Shown here in pieces: positions 8,525 through 16,068 of a stretch of 64,000 nucleotides of DNA. Position 1 is the first letter of the stretch. The number at the start of each line of letters is the position of its first letter. This DNA is from Vibrio sagamiensis NBRC 104589 (lineage in GTDB: Bacteria; Pseudomonadota; Gammaproteobacteria; Enterobacterales; Vibrionaceae), in NCBI RefSeq assembly GCF_007990935.1, contig NZ_BJXJ01000015.1:1-64000 (forward strand), read 5' to 3'. The notes under the pieces are model-generated. The model saw only the letters and a list, made by a program, of their open reading frames with translations, had not been told where the DNA came from and searched no databases. Made by a program: the position numbers and the translations under genes.

Positions 8525-8546
8525 AAAAAGCCCCGCGAAGCAGGGC
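8525..8546 (-). terminator. Second of two tandem intrinsic terminators
   Basis: On the minus strand a 6-bp stem (GCCCTG with CGGGGC, one G-U pair, 5-nt loop) is followed by five T residues. It lies 17 nt before the start of the small gene that leads into the sheath. Confidence 0.6.
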
Positions 8547-8565
8547 CAGAAGAAAGAATCAGGTA

Positions 8566-8590
8566 TAAAAAAACCGCCAATGGAGGCGGT
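8566..8590 (-). terminator. First of two tandem intrinsic terminators, after the fibre chaperone gene
   Basis: On the minus strand ACCGCC pairs with GGCGGT across a 6-nt loop and is followed by seven T residues. It starts 3 nt below the stop of the fibre chaperone gene. It separates the V-to-fibre half of the cluster from the sheath half, as in P2, where the two halves are separate late operons. Confidence 0.8.
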
Positions 8591-8593
8591 CAG

Positions 8594-8917
8594 TTATTCA
8601 GGAAGCACTGGCTTGTCGGGCCACTCAATTTCAGAGTAAGGCTTAAATGGCTGCGTAATATCACGTAATTGTTGGCGATAAGTGCGAAACGGTTCAGGGT
8701 CAAGCTCACGATCCATCGCCTGATTGACGAGATGATCAGCTTGAATCAGTAAGTGTTGTCGATGATGACGTGTTTTTTTTAGCTCTTGTTGCTGCTCGTA
8801 TTGCTCTATCGCAACCGTCGCCTCATTTTCTGATAAGCCAAGTTCAAGTAAAATCAGTTTGTCAGTAGGGAGATTAATTAATGTTTCGCCCTTTACTTCT
8901 AATTTTGGAATAGTCAT
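8594..8917 (-). CDS. Putative tail-fibre assembly chaperone
   Basis: A 107-aa helical, charged protein encoded immediately after the distal fibre gene (no gap), the place where P2-like phages and R-pyocins encode the dedicated fibre chaperone. The C-terminal half (RTYRQQLRDIT, then PYSEIEWPDKPVLPE) resembles phage tail-assembly chaperones, which end in a similar Trp-Pro-rich tail. It probably folds the adjacent fibre and is likely matched to it. Confidence 0.7.
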   Translation of the reverse strand: MTIPKLEVKGETLINLPTDKLILLELGLSENEATVAIEQYEQQQELKKTRHHRQHLLIQADHLVNQAMDRELDPEPFRTYRQQLRDITQPFKPYSEIEWPDKPVLPE

Positions 8918-9703
8918 TTATGCCTCCGTTTGTGTTACCGTTTTTAGGTTGTTATAGCCAATAAAGTTTTCACCGACATCATTTATCGAATCGCCAATTT
9001 CAGCATTATCAATATGGACAGTTTTGGCACGCCACTTCGCATTGACAACATTCCCTTGCGCATTTTGGTAAATCTCTTGGTTATCTGCTAATAATTTAAA
9101 ATTGATTCTATGATTGGAATAAATGCGGTACGTCAAGTTCCCCCCACGTAAATGGAAACCACTGTACGACGGGCAGCAATAAGCTGGGGTCGAGTGTTGA
9201 TTATAACCAGTTGATGCTCCTGCCAAGTCTAGTTTTTCACTGGTACTCCAAGCTCTGAAGGCGACTTTAGCCACGCAGCGACGATAACGCTGCTGATTAA
9301 CAACTGTAGAGAGATAATTAGCATCTCCATTCCAACCATAAGTTTGACCTTTGAGGATAACTAAAGCCGATGCCACATGGGTTGCATTAAAGTCAGAGCC
9401 TCCTAAGCGATTCCATGCGTAATGACGATAGATTTGAATTGTAGTTTCGTCATCTTTTGGCATCTGAAACACGACGGGGTAAAAGGTGTCCTTATCACCT
9501 TTGACCGTAAATTCTGTTACATAGCGCCCTTCACCTTTGATTCCTTCAGCCGTTGTCTCTTCCATCCACTGTTTAAACTCTGCGACACCGGATTCGATTT
9601 TCTCCATTTGCCCCTCGACGATTTCTGTCATCGCTTGGGTAATGGCACTTTGTTCTTGAGTTGCCTGCTTTAGGCTTTGTAGTTCAGTTAAAATTTCAGC
9701 CAT
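8918..9703 (-). CDS. Distal tail fibre / receptor-binding protein
   Basis: A 261-aa protein with an N-terminal coiled coil (about residues 1-55, repeated heptads of Leu/Ile/Met) and a C-terminal domain of about 190 aa. That domain contains FYPVVFQMPKDDETTIQIYRH, then VASALVILKGQTYGWNGD and GFHLRGGNLTYRIYSN. This type of domain is seen at fibre tips of vibrio phages. Its ATG overlaps the proximal fibre stop by 8 nt, with GGAGG upstream. It should determine which cells the particle binds. The coiled coil suggests trimerisation. Receptor identity cannot be read from sequence. Confidence 0.75.
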   Translation of the reverse strand: MAEILTELQSLKQATQEQSAITQAMTEIVEGQMEKIESGVAEFKQWMEETTAEGIKGEGRYVTEFTVKGDKDTFYPVVFQMPKDDETTIQIYRHYAWNRLGGSDFNATHVASALVILKGQTYGWNGDANYLSTVVNQQRYRRCVAKVAFRAWSTSEKLDLAGASTGYNQHSTPAYCCPSYSGFHLRGGNLTYRIYSNHRINFKLLADNQEIYQNAQGNVVNAKWRAKTVHIDNAEIGDSINDVGENFIGYNNLKTVTQTEA

Positions 9704-10250
9704 GTTTTGCCTCCAATTTACGTAGTTTTTCAGCTTGCTTCATCAGCAAACGCGATTGCTTTACTTGCACGACTTGAGAACGAACGAAAGCCGTTGCGTC
9801 TTGCATCATTTCACTATCAATTAAAATATTTAAATTTTCCGTGCCGACTTCAATCGTAATACTGTCAGTGGGCAACGCACTTAAATTCAACGTAAACGGT
9901 TGAATGCAGTGCCCACCAGCAGGCTTAAAGTTCAGCACACCTTCAGGCCGTGAAATCACCCCAAATAACGTCCCGTCACCGAGATGCAAACCAATTTCAC
10001 CGATGGCGTATTGGCTCGGGCCCGAAAACTTTGCCGCCCCTTGGATACTCCCCCCGCCTAAATCTTTAAAAGCAGAGAAAGGGGCTCTATCAAGCTCATT
10101 GCGTAAAGCGGTTTGATTTTTATTTGGTGCATACAAAGCATCCCCAACACTCATGGTGGTCAGTTCCGCTTTTAATCCTCGATTTGAAGCGCTGATCGCG
10201 GCATCTAACCCTTTTTGGGTAATAACGAGTTGTAACTCAGTCTCATTCAT
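9696..10250 (-). CDS. Proximal tail-fibre protein (gpH N-terminal type)
   Basis: A 184-aa protein that corresponds only to the conserved N-terminal base-plate-attachment part of P2 gpH-like fibres (phage tail-collar fibre type). Recognisable segments are ITQKGLDAAISASNRGLKAE, GALYAPN-like NKNQTALRNELDRAPF and QYAIGEIGLHLGDGTLFGV. It ends in a short helix (residues 150-184) and the shaft and tip are missing from this chain. The next gene, overlapping by 8 nt, encodes a coiled-coil plus tip domain. The fibre is thus split into two polypeptides. Confidence 0.8.
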   Translation of the reverse strand: MNETELQLVITQKGLDAAISASNRGLKAELTTMSVGDALYAPNKNQTALRNELDRAPFSAFKDLGGGSIQGAAKFSGPSQYAIGEIGLHLGDGTLFGVISRPEGVLNFKPAGGHCIQPFTLNLSALPTDSITIEVGTENLNILIDSEMMQDATAFVRSQVVQVKQSRLLMKQAEKLRKLEAKHG

Positions 10251-11016
10251 TTATTGCTCTCGCTATAATTGACGCGCAGGAAATGCCATGTGTTAAGCAT
10301 CCATAAGCGCTGAGTTGTGTGGATAATACATCCGTGTCAAACACGGATTGGGCATAAATCGGATGGGTATTGATCGCCGGCATCCGATGGGTGGCCATAC
10401 CAAGCTGACAACTTGCTTTTGGCATTGGCCATAATGTCGCACTGGCACTCATCGTCCCCACATTACTTGCTGGTACGTGTGCGCCACCTAAATAAACCGG
10501 AGCCTGACAGCCAAACGTAAACGTCATGTCCAAAGTATCACGAACCGATTTTATGAACTCGATGCGTGCCAATAAACGCTTGGCTCTTTGCTCTGAAATG
10601 GTCTGACTGGACTTATCTTTCGCCTGAACATACAAGGTATAAGGCTGACCATCGGGTACTTGTTTCCAGTGTTGGATATCAATTGCAAAGTTAACCGCGT
10701 CAGAGGCATCCATGATCCCTTGAGCAGTACCACTATGCTGATGAGCCACATAAGACACCGCGGTGATCGCCCGCTTCTCACTTTCACTGTCACTAAAAAA
10801 CCAATCATTCACTCCCCGCTCTGACGCCATATATGGCAATAATTCAGAGGCAATCGTCTCTGGGTGGTTAAGGCCCGGCAGCACTTGCTCACTTTTAACG
10901 AGGGATTTCACTCCTTCTTCGTAGCTGCGCTCAAAAGCAGTACGGTTATCAGGCAGTAAGGTTTCGTCGTCTAGGTTCGCTTGGCTTAAACCGGTTTGCT
11001 CAATGACTGCTGACAT
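10243..11016 (-). CDS. Baseplate/tail protein gpI
   Basis: A 257-aa protein with the P2 tail-protein-I signature: LPYMASERGVNDWFFSDSESEKRAITAVSY at about 66-95. Next come HSGTAQGIMDAS and a C-terminal part rich in short beta segments. It is a wedge component that joins the baseplate to the fibres. It overlaps gpJ by 17 nt and the proximal fibre gene by 8 nt, which supports strict coupling of the baseplate set. It is longer than P2 gpI (about 176 aa) through a C-terminal extension of some 70-80 residues. Confidence 0.85.
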   Translation of the reverse strand: MSAVIEQTGLSQANLDDETLLPDNRTAFERSYEEGVKSLVKSEQVLPGLNHPETIASELLPYMASERGVNDWFFSDSESEKRAITAVSYVAHQHSGTAQGIMDASDAVNFAIDIQHWKQVPDGQPYTLYVQAKDKSSQTISEQRAKRLLARIEFIKSVRDTLDMTFTFGCQAPVYLGGAHVPASNVGTMSASATLWPMPKASCQLGMATHRMPAINTHPIYAQSVFDTDVLSTQLSAYGCLTHGISCASIIARAINE

Positions 11017-11992
11017 TCACCTTTACCTCCTGACAATATGGCGCTTGATACCAATCACAGACGACGTCTTCAACAGGGCTGCTTACATTTAACTGATGTG
11101 CATTGAAATTATGCGCAATTTGATCGATGCGCGATCTCAGTATCAGCCCGCCCAATCGATGCTGTTGTTGAGCATACTCCTGCAAAGCCTGTTCCAAACC
11201 TCGTCGGTCAATTAAGCGAGTCGGCGTACTCTCTTCCCATACTTCAAGATGGATTTGATATGGGCAAATATCGGCAGATGCCGCTGAGATATCATCCGAC
11301 TCCTGAGCAATATCCGGGCGCTGGCAATAGACCACGACTCTTTGGAGTAACGCGTTATCAGCCGTTCCGTCCCCTTGAGGTGAAAGCACACGGATTTGAA
11401 CCTCGCCGGAATGTGGCCTAAGCATTCGCGCTTCTGCATCCTTAGGGCGAAGGATCCCTTCGGTCGAAGAATATTCATAACGCTGTATAACGACATTTTC
11501 TGATTCACGCTCGACCGATATCAAAGGCCGCTCTCCCAATGTCATGGCATGAAATTTATACCCCGTCCTCGTACCTGTGGTCGCCAGTCCATAAGGTGCA
11601 AGGCTATAACGCAGCAACAAAGATCGATCCGATTCCATTTCAGCGTCAACGGGTGGAAACACAGAAGGATCCGCTGGTCGAATGATCTGACGTTTTAAAC
11701 CTAGCCGAGAAACGATCAAATCAATCATTTCAGAGTCGCTGGCGGTTTTCGAAAAGTTCTGTAAATACTTATAGTTGTCGTTACGTGTTTCTTGCTGGCG
11801 AAATAAAATCATGGCATCAAGCAATAAGGCTGCCGATTCATTCGGGCTACGTAACCCCTTGAGTAACAGTTGTGCCATTTCTTGGCCCACTTCTTTGACG
11901 GCGTGCGGGTAAAACACCTCTTCAATAAAGCGCTCCCGCATCACATCAAATGGCTCGACTTGTAATATTTTCGGGACTTGAACGGTGGTCAT
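11000..11992 (-). CDS. Baseplate wedge protein gpJ
   Basis: A 330-aa baseplate J family protein, the main wedge subunit of contractile injection systems. Visible landmarks are ARFKPYG-like YSLAPYGLATTGTRTGYKFHA, then SVERESENVVIQRYEYSS, followed by IRVLSPQGDGTADNALLQRV. Length matches P2 gpJ-like proteins (about 300 aa). It overlaps gpW by 4 nt and gpI by 17 nt. Confidence 0.9.
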   Translation of the reverse strand: MTTVQVPKILQVEPFDVMRERFIEEVFYPHAVKEVGQEMAQLLLKGLRSPNESAALLLDAMILFRQQETRNDNYKYLQNFSKTASDSEMIDLIVSRLGLKRQIIRPADPSVFPPVDAEMESDRSLLLRYSLAPYGLATTGTRTGYKFHAMTLGERPLISVERESENVVIQRYEYSSTEGILRPKDAEARMLRPHSGEVQIRVLSPQGDGTADNALLQRVVVYCQRPDIAQESDDISAASADICPYQIHLEVWEESTPTRLIDRRGLEQALQEYAQQQHRLGGLILRSRIDQIAHNFNAHQLNVSSPVEDVVCDWYQAPYCQEVKVNVSSH

Positions 11993-12315
11993 AATCTCAA
12001 CACCTCTTTTTGTCCGTTGTAGTGATAGTAAATGTGAGTTCGAAAGCCACTGCCATGAATACGAATATCCACAACAGGGTCTGTGATGTCTGCTAAGTCG
12101 TTGGCTGGATTGGCAATGATACGGTGGATACGATTGATCGCTTTCATCCGATTATATTCATTGGCCAATCCCATTAATTTGCGATATTCCCCTCCGACCT
12201 GGCGACGTTTTTCTCGTGAACCAACCTGAGTGGTGATCGCTTTGGCTAAACGGCTCGCGGCTTGTTTGGCTCCCGCGATGGTTAACCCTGTATTAGGATC
12301 AATGCCTTGCTGCAT
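11989..12315 (-). CDS. Baseplate wedge protein gpW (gp25-like)
   Basis: A 108-aa protein of the P2 gpW / T4 gp25 family, which nucleates the sheath on the baseplate. The family pattern is clear: GIDPNTGLTIAG near the start, then TQVGSREKRRQVGGEYRKL, and RIHRIIANP in the middle. It starts 8 nt below gpV and overlaps gpJ by 4 nt. Confidence 0.9.
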   Translation of the reverse strand: MQQGIDPNTGLTIAGAKQAASRLAKAITTQVGSREKRRQVGGEYRKLMGLANEYNRMKAINRIHRIIANPANDLADITDPVVDIRIHGSGFRTHIYYHYNGQKEVLRL

Positions 12316-12323
12316 ATTACCTC

Positions 12324-13052
12324 CTATTTCACAGGCTGCTGCGTGTAGTCGCTGTCTGAATCAACTTCATGACGGTGAAGGCTAAATTTCACTTCACCAA
12401 TAACCGCTTCTGACAACGCTGCACCATTTTCTGATAATGAAAAAGCCCCCGATGCGTAACTAACAACCGTTGGTGTTTTCACTTTTTTACTGACATCTAA
12501 CGCTCCTTTTATCTTGACGTCACCTTGTTGTGTGTGAACTCCTTTAGTCTTGGCAACCTCTGCAGACCGGCAATAGCTATTGGTCTGCATCGAAATACGC
12601 TCGGAAGCTTCAACGACAAACGCTGGTGTAATAAACGTCACCGAACCATTGGCTCTGACTTGATAGTTACCATCGAAATCAGCCATAACATGAAAGACAT
12701 CCAAAATACTTAACGACGTCTGTTTAGGGTCAGTTTGTTCAGGTGAAAAGTCCGCACAATAAGCCGCTGGTAGAGCAATAGCATGCGCTTCATCACGACC
12801 ACCTGATAAATTCAGCACCACCACTTGCTCGCCGATGCTGGGGGCTCGCCACCGTTTCACTTCACCCGCTTCAAAAGCGATCCACTGAATCGGTGGCGAG
12901 TGATAAGCTTCTTGCGAGTGCGGGGCATAATCAATAACGGCTTTGCTGCCAGAAACGGATTTCACACGCCCTAAGCGAATCAAATTACGTTGCTGACGCT
13001 CCAACCCGGTAATACGTTGCGTTAATTCAAGGAGTGTTTTGGTCAGACTCAT
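12324..13052 (-). CDS. Baseplate spike protein gpV
   Basis: A 242-aa protein of the P2 gpV family. The N-terminal 70 residues contain an OB-fold-like stretch (LIRLGRVKSVSGSKAVIDY), followed by QWIAFEAGEVKRWRAPSIGEQVVVL, typical of the gpV neck. The C-terminal third is a repetitive beta segment (MQTNSYCRSAEVAK...VHTQQGDVKIKG) of the kind that forms the trimeric piercing spike. It ends HRHEVDSDSDYTQQPVK, where the His-rich part resembles the HxH metal-binding apex of P2-like spikes. Confidence 0.9.
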   Translation of the reverse strand: MSLTKTLLELTQRITGLERQQRNLIRLGRVKSVSGSKAVIDYAPHSQEAYHSPPIQWIAFEAGEVKRWRAPSIGEQVVVLNLSGGRDEAHAIALPAAYCADFSPEQTDPKQTSLSILDVFHVMADFDGNYQVRANGSVTFITPAFVVEASERISMQTNSYCRSAEVAKTKGVHTQQGDVKIKGALDVSKKVKTPTVVSYASGAFSLSENGAALSEAVIGEVKFSLHRHEVDSDSDYTQQPVK

Positions 13053-13581
13053 AAAGTATGATCTCCCCTTGTTGGCTTTCTTGACAAACTATGGAGTGAA
13101 GTTGATACCTTTCTTGCTCCAATGCGCCATAACGCACGACTTGCTGATACTGAATGGCATAACTCATTGCCGTTGAACGAGCCTGAAAAGGGTACCCGTG
13201 TATCTGATATGGTTTATCAATGCTCGCCTCAACCGACTTTTGTGCCAAGTGTTGTGCATCAATATTAGCTAGCGTTGGCTGCAGAAAAGAGGAATCATTA
13301 AGCATACTAAATAGCAAATGAGCCATCTTCGCCAAAGCCAATGCCGAAGCTGGCGTCTCATTGGGCACATCAATAGTCAGTCTTATTTTGAGTGTTTGCT
13401 GTAAGCGTCCGTCGCCACTGCTATCAGAGGTAATAATTTCTGGAGAACCAATACTGACGGCCACCCGTTCAGGATGTTGAGGTGGACCATCGTATTGAAC
13501 CCAAACCTCATCATCAACGGTTTGGCGCAGTGCAGCAAAAAGGTGTTCAAGGTAAATACTGAGATTGTCTAGATTCTGCAT
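13027..13581 (-). CDS. Probable tail terminator / tail completion protein
   Basis: A 184-aa protein overlapping gpV by 26 nt and placed between holin and gpV, where R-pyocin clusters encode a small conserved protein thought to cap or complete the tail. The sequence QNLDNLSIYLEHLFAALRQT and the central LKIRLTIDVPNETPASALALAKMAHLLFSML resemble tail-terminator-like beta/alpha folds. I assign the role from position and weak similarity. It could be a different assembly factor. Confidence 0.55.
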   Translation of the reverse strand: MQNLDNLSIYLEHLFAALRQTVDDEVWVQYDGPPQHPERVAVSIGSPEIITSDSSGDGRLQQTLKIRLTIDVPNETPASALALAKMAHLLFSMLNDSSFLQPTLANIDAQHLAQKSVEASIDKPYQIHGYPFQARSTAMSYAIQYQQVVRYGALEQERYQLHSIVCQESQQGEIILYESDQNTP

Positions 13582-13651
13582 TCAATCCATTACCTCCTTT
13601 AAAGATGAAAACAGGCATAAAAAGAGGGAGATCATACGCCTTACTGCATGA

Positions 13652-13933
13652 TCACATTTCTTTTTTAGACACTTGCTGAAAAGTAAATTTGATGATGTGG
13701 ATATGACCCAAAGCACCAAAAATTCCGTATACCGCCGTTTGGCTATAAGACATACCCTGCATCAACCCCAAATGCCAAGAAGCAAATGCGAGGGCCAAGG
13801 CAATGAAAAACTCCGCGAAAAATACTTTAGGAGAGATTTTTTCAGACTTTTTTAGTAATAAGCCAAGCCTGGCGATAATGAAAACGAAAACAAACATCAA
13901 AAACCCGTTTGTTTCTTTGTTGTCTGTAAACAT
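13652..13933 (-). CDS. Putative holin, three transmembrane segments
   Basis: A 93-aa membrane protein from the ATG at 13933; a longer frame would start inside a hairpin loop and is less likely. Three hydrophobic segments are visible at about 11-28, 38-57 and 66-83. A basic linker (KKSEKISPK) lies between the first two and a charged C-terminus (QQVSKKEM) ends the chain, as in class I holins. It opens the structural cluster, as the holin does in R-type pyocin clusters, and would let the endolysin at 962-1486 reach peptidoglycan. Confidence 0.7.
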   Translation of the reverse strand: MFTDNKETNGFLMFVFVFIIARLGLLLKKSEKISPKVFFAEFFIALALAFASWHLGLMQGMSYSQTAVYGIFGALGHIHIIKFTFQQVSKKEM

Positions 13934-13971
13934 AAGGCACAACCTGATTTGTTTGAATGTTTGAGAAACAC

Positions 13972-14000
13972 AAAGAGATGGCATGTAGAGCCATCTCTTT
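13972..14000. terminator. Leader hairpin before the tailocin structural operon
   Basis: A perfect 11-bp inverted repeat (AAAGAGATGGC / GCCATCTCTTT) with a 7-nt loop lies 39 nt upstream of the holin ATG and downstream of the predicted promoter. Only three T residues follow on the minus strand and four on the plus strand, so termination would be weak. It could be an attenuator or antitermination target. Confidence 0.5.
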
Positions 14001-14066
14001 TAGTGAATCAATGTTGGAATTCGTCGATACCTGCCTTGTTAACTGGGGTTTTTCGACGATGGAGAT

Positions 14067-14095
14067 ATCTTACTTCATCACCTCAACTTAAGCAA
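14067..14095 (-). promoter_or_regulatory. Candidate promoter of the tailocin structural operon
   Basis: On the minus strand TTGCTT (14095-14090) and TAAGAT (14072-14067) are spaced 17 nt apart, about 130 nt upstream of the holin ATG. The AGCTCA-N4-TGAGCT palindrome ends only 3 nt upstream of the -35 element. Both hexamers are imperfect, as for a promoter that needs activation. Confidence 0.4.
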
Positions 14096-14098
14096 CCC

Positions 14099-14122
14099 AA
14101 AAAGCTCACTTTTGAGCTTTTT
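14099..14122. promoter_or_regulatory. Palindrome AAAAAGCTCA-N4-TGAGCTTTTT: operator or terminator
   Basis: A perfect 10-4-10 inverted repeat, 13 nt below the stop of the 201-aa regulator gene and just above the candidate structural promoter. As DNA it shares the core AGCTCA-N4-TGAGCT and geometry with the palindrome at 14898-14921. As RNA it is a terminator-like hairpin with five T residues leftward and eight or more T residues rightward. Both uses are possible. Confidence 0.6.
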
Positions 14123-14135
14123 TTTGTTTGGATGT

Positions 14136-14741
14136 TTATTTTGACTCACTAGAATCATTATGACATTGAAAGAAAGCCAGGAGTGATTGCTGATCCAAAG
14201 CCTGAATTTGCTTGGTTATATTCGTGTTGTGCTTTGCGTAACTGGCATAATAGGCCTGCTCACTGACACCCATTGACTCAAATAAATGTCGCTGTAAACA
14301 ATCGTCGAACTCACGTCGGGATAATCGCTCTGTTAACATGAGCCTGACGTTCTGCTGCGTTTTTTTACGACATTTAGTTAATGGCAACTGATCCATTACC
14401 GCTTCAATAAGAAGAGGAAGCAATGTTTGAGGTGGATTTTCTCCATAACGATACACTAGCCAACTCGCCACAATAGGTGAAAGAGCTTTAATCGTTCTTT
14501 GTACTTTTAAGTGCTCAAAAACATCCTCAGAGCAGTTAAGCCTTGATACTCCCTTGTTACGAGTACTGGTTGCATGCATCGTTTGCGGTGTGATACGCCG
14601 ATGTTTTCTTTTCGTTGGATGATTATCGATTGAGAATATGGCACGCTCACTACCATCGCTAGTCTTAGCTGGTTGATAGTGAGCAAGAGCAGAAGTAATT
14701 AGGATTCGATCGTTTTCTTGTTGTCGTTCATCAAATGTCAT
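14136..14741 (-). CDS. Putative late regulator of the tailocin cluster
   Basis: A 201-aa basic, mostly helical protein. I chose the ATG at 14741; a longer frame begins at a TTG at 14798 with no good ribosome binding site. The first 70 residues are hydrophilic (HPTKRKHRRITPQTMHAT) and the rest is helical. Helical segments include FEHLKVQRTIKALSPIVASWL, then RKKTQQNVRLMLTERLSRREF. I do not recognise a family with confidence. Its position, alone between the repressor-operator region and the structural operon and read toward it, is that of an activator or antiterminator of late genes (PrtN or Q type role). Confidence 0.5.
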   Translation of the reverse strand: MTFDERQQENDRILITSALAHYQPAKTSDGSERAIFSIDNHPTKRKHRRITPQTMHATSTRNKGVSRLNCSEDVFEHLKVQRTIKALSPIVASWLVYRYGENPPQTLLPLLIEAVMDQLPLTKCRKKTQQNVRLMLTERLSRREFDDCLQRHLFESMGVSEQAYYASYAKHNTNITKQIQALDQQSLLAFFQCHNDSSESK

Positions 14742-14897
14742 CACTGAAATAACCCCACATGTCCAAAAGTTGGTAAGAGTGATCTGCACATGGTCCAAGT
14801 AAGCCCACCATGAACAAAAGCCAAAAAGATTGATATTTACTCTTTACTTGGATTGTCGATAGACCCGAAATATGAGCAAAAATCAAAAATCGACACA

Positions 14898-14921
14898 TTA
14901 TAGCTCAAATATGAGCTATAA
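14898..14921. promoter_or_regulatory. Operator-like palindrome overlapping a leftward -10 element
   Basis: TTATAGCTCA-N4-TGAGCTATAA is a perfect 10-4-10 inverted repeat. A leftward TATAAT (complement of 14897-14902) overlaps its edge, so a bound protein would block transcription of the 201-aa regulator gene. A half-site copy (AAATATGAGC) occurs at 14868-14877. The likely ligand is the divergent LexA/CI-like repressor at 15316. The rest of 14742-15315 holds no gene. A rightward TATAAT at 15181-15186 may serve the repressor gene. Confidence 0.65.
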
Positions 14922-15315
14922 TATAACAAAAAAGATGGTGAGACGCAGATAAAAGACAAAAGCAGAGATAAGTTTGTTTCTCTAAAAACGGTATAATGAG
15001 GTGGTTTGGAGATATATTGGTAAAAATACGTACACTTAGATCAGCATGTCTTTCCTCATGAAATGTGCCATTAGTGATAGCACAAATATTTAAAGTGCGA
15101 CATGTGACGCAAAAGCATTTTTTATGTTCATATTTTACTTGATAAAGCTCTATTTTGGTTCTTTTAAGCCAAAAGTACTTTATAATCCATTAATCGAGAT
15201 ATTCTTGTTTGACTGACGACTGCTTATTCGTTATTCCTTTGAAGCTATAAAAGGTGAGTGAGGTCAAGCAATTCAGATATAGCAAAGTGACCTAAAATTA
15301 AAGAGGAATGGAAAA

Positions 15316-15885
15316 ATGCCAGCAGCCCATGAGGTTTTTACTGCTATCCGCAAATCTAAAAAACTCAAACAAAAAGATTTCGTTGGAATTGCTAGTCGAG
15401 CCACTATCGGTCGTTTTGAACAAGGCGAAGGCGATTTACCTACTCAAGTCCTAATAAAAGCGCTACAGAAAATGGACGTCAGTCTAAGCGAGTTCGTTAC
15501 TCGAATGGAAAGCGAAGAAACACATGGCTACTACAGTAAAAATGTTGCCATTCTCAGTTGGACAGACATCGCCAAAGAGTCCCCAGAGTCTCAAGGAAGC
15601 GTCTTTTACCCCAACGGAACTAAACTGGAAAGCTATGCACTTAAAGTGCGTGATGCTGCCATGATCTCCAACGACTTCAGCATAAATTACCCCATTGGTT
15701 GCTACCTTATTGTTGAGCCAATGAAGACCGTCAATGATGATACCCTCGTCATCGTCAAGTCAGGCAGTACATTCCATTTCAGGCGTAAATATCGTGGTCA
15801 GTTTGTCCCAGCCAACCCTGAATTTGAGACGATTGATAAAGGCGAAGTGGTAGGTAGAGTCGTAGGTTGGGTCGGTCATGGATAA
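15316..15885 (+). CDS. XRE/S24-like repressor with degenerate autocleavage site
   Basis: A 189-aa protein with an N-terminal helix-turn-helix (about residues 5-62, LKQKDFVGIASRATIGRFEQGEG) and a C-terminal LexA/CI-like S24 fold (about 75-189). Aligned by eye to LexA, the GMSM motif reads DAAM so the nucleophilic Ser is Ala115. The general-base Lys falls on Arg156 (HFRRKY), and no Ala-Gly cleavage pair is visible in the linker. The protein probably cannot cleave itself. A good ribosome binding site (AGAGGA) precedes the ATG. It is divergent from the tailocin cluster and next to the palindromic operator, so it is the likely repressor. Removal would need another protein. Confidence 0.8.
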   Translation: MPAAHEVFTAIRKSKKLKQKDFVGIASRATIGRFEQGEGDLPTQVLIKALQKMDVSLSEFVTRMESEETHGYYSKNVAILSWTDIAKESPESQGSVFYPNGTKLESYALKVRDAAMISNDFSINYPIGCYLIVEPMKTVNDDTLVIVKSGSTFHFRRKYRGQFVPANPEFETIDKGEVVGRVVGWVGHG

Positions 15886-15942
15886 CCTATCTCGCATAGT
15901 ATATGTAACACCATCCAAATTAAATAACAAAGATTACAATAA

Positions 15943-15980
15943 AAGCCACTGTTCCCTTATAGCATAGAGAACAATGGCTT
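15943..15980. terminator. Hairpin below the repressor gene
   Basis: A 12-bp stem with one mismatch (15943-15954 with 15969-15980), 14-nt loop, lies 58 nt below the repressor stop. No T tract follows, so it may be a weak terminator or RNA-stabilising hairpin. Confidence 0.4.
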
Positions 15981-16068
15981 GGCATTCGTATGCACTCCTC
16001 ACATTTGTCTGGAAAATCATAATTTAATTGCCATTGTTCGTGATATTTATGATAAAGATAATGTATAA

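Noticed and set aside
11212..11508. 98-codon frame inside gpJ
   Set aside because: Alternative frame of the conserved baseplate J gene, without start signals.
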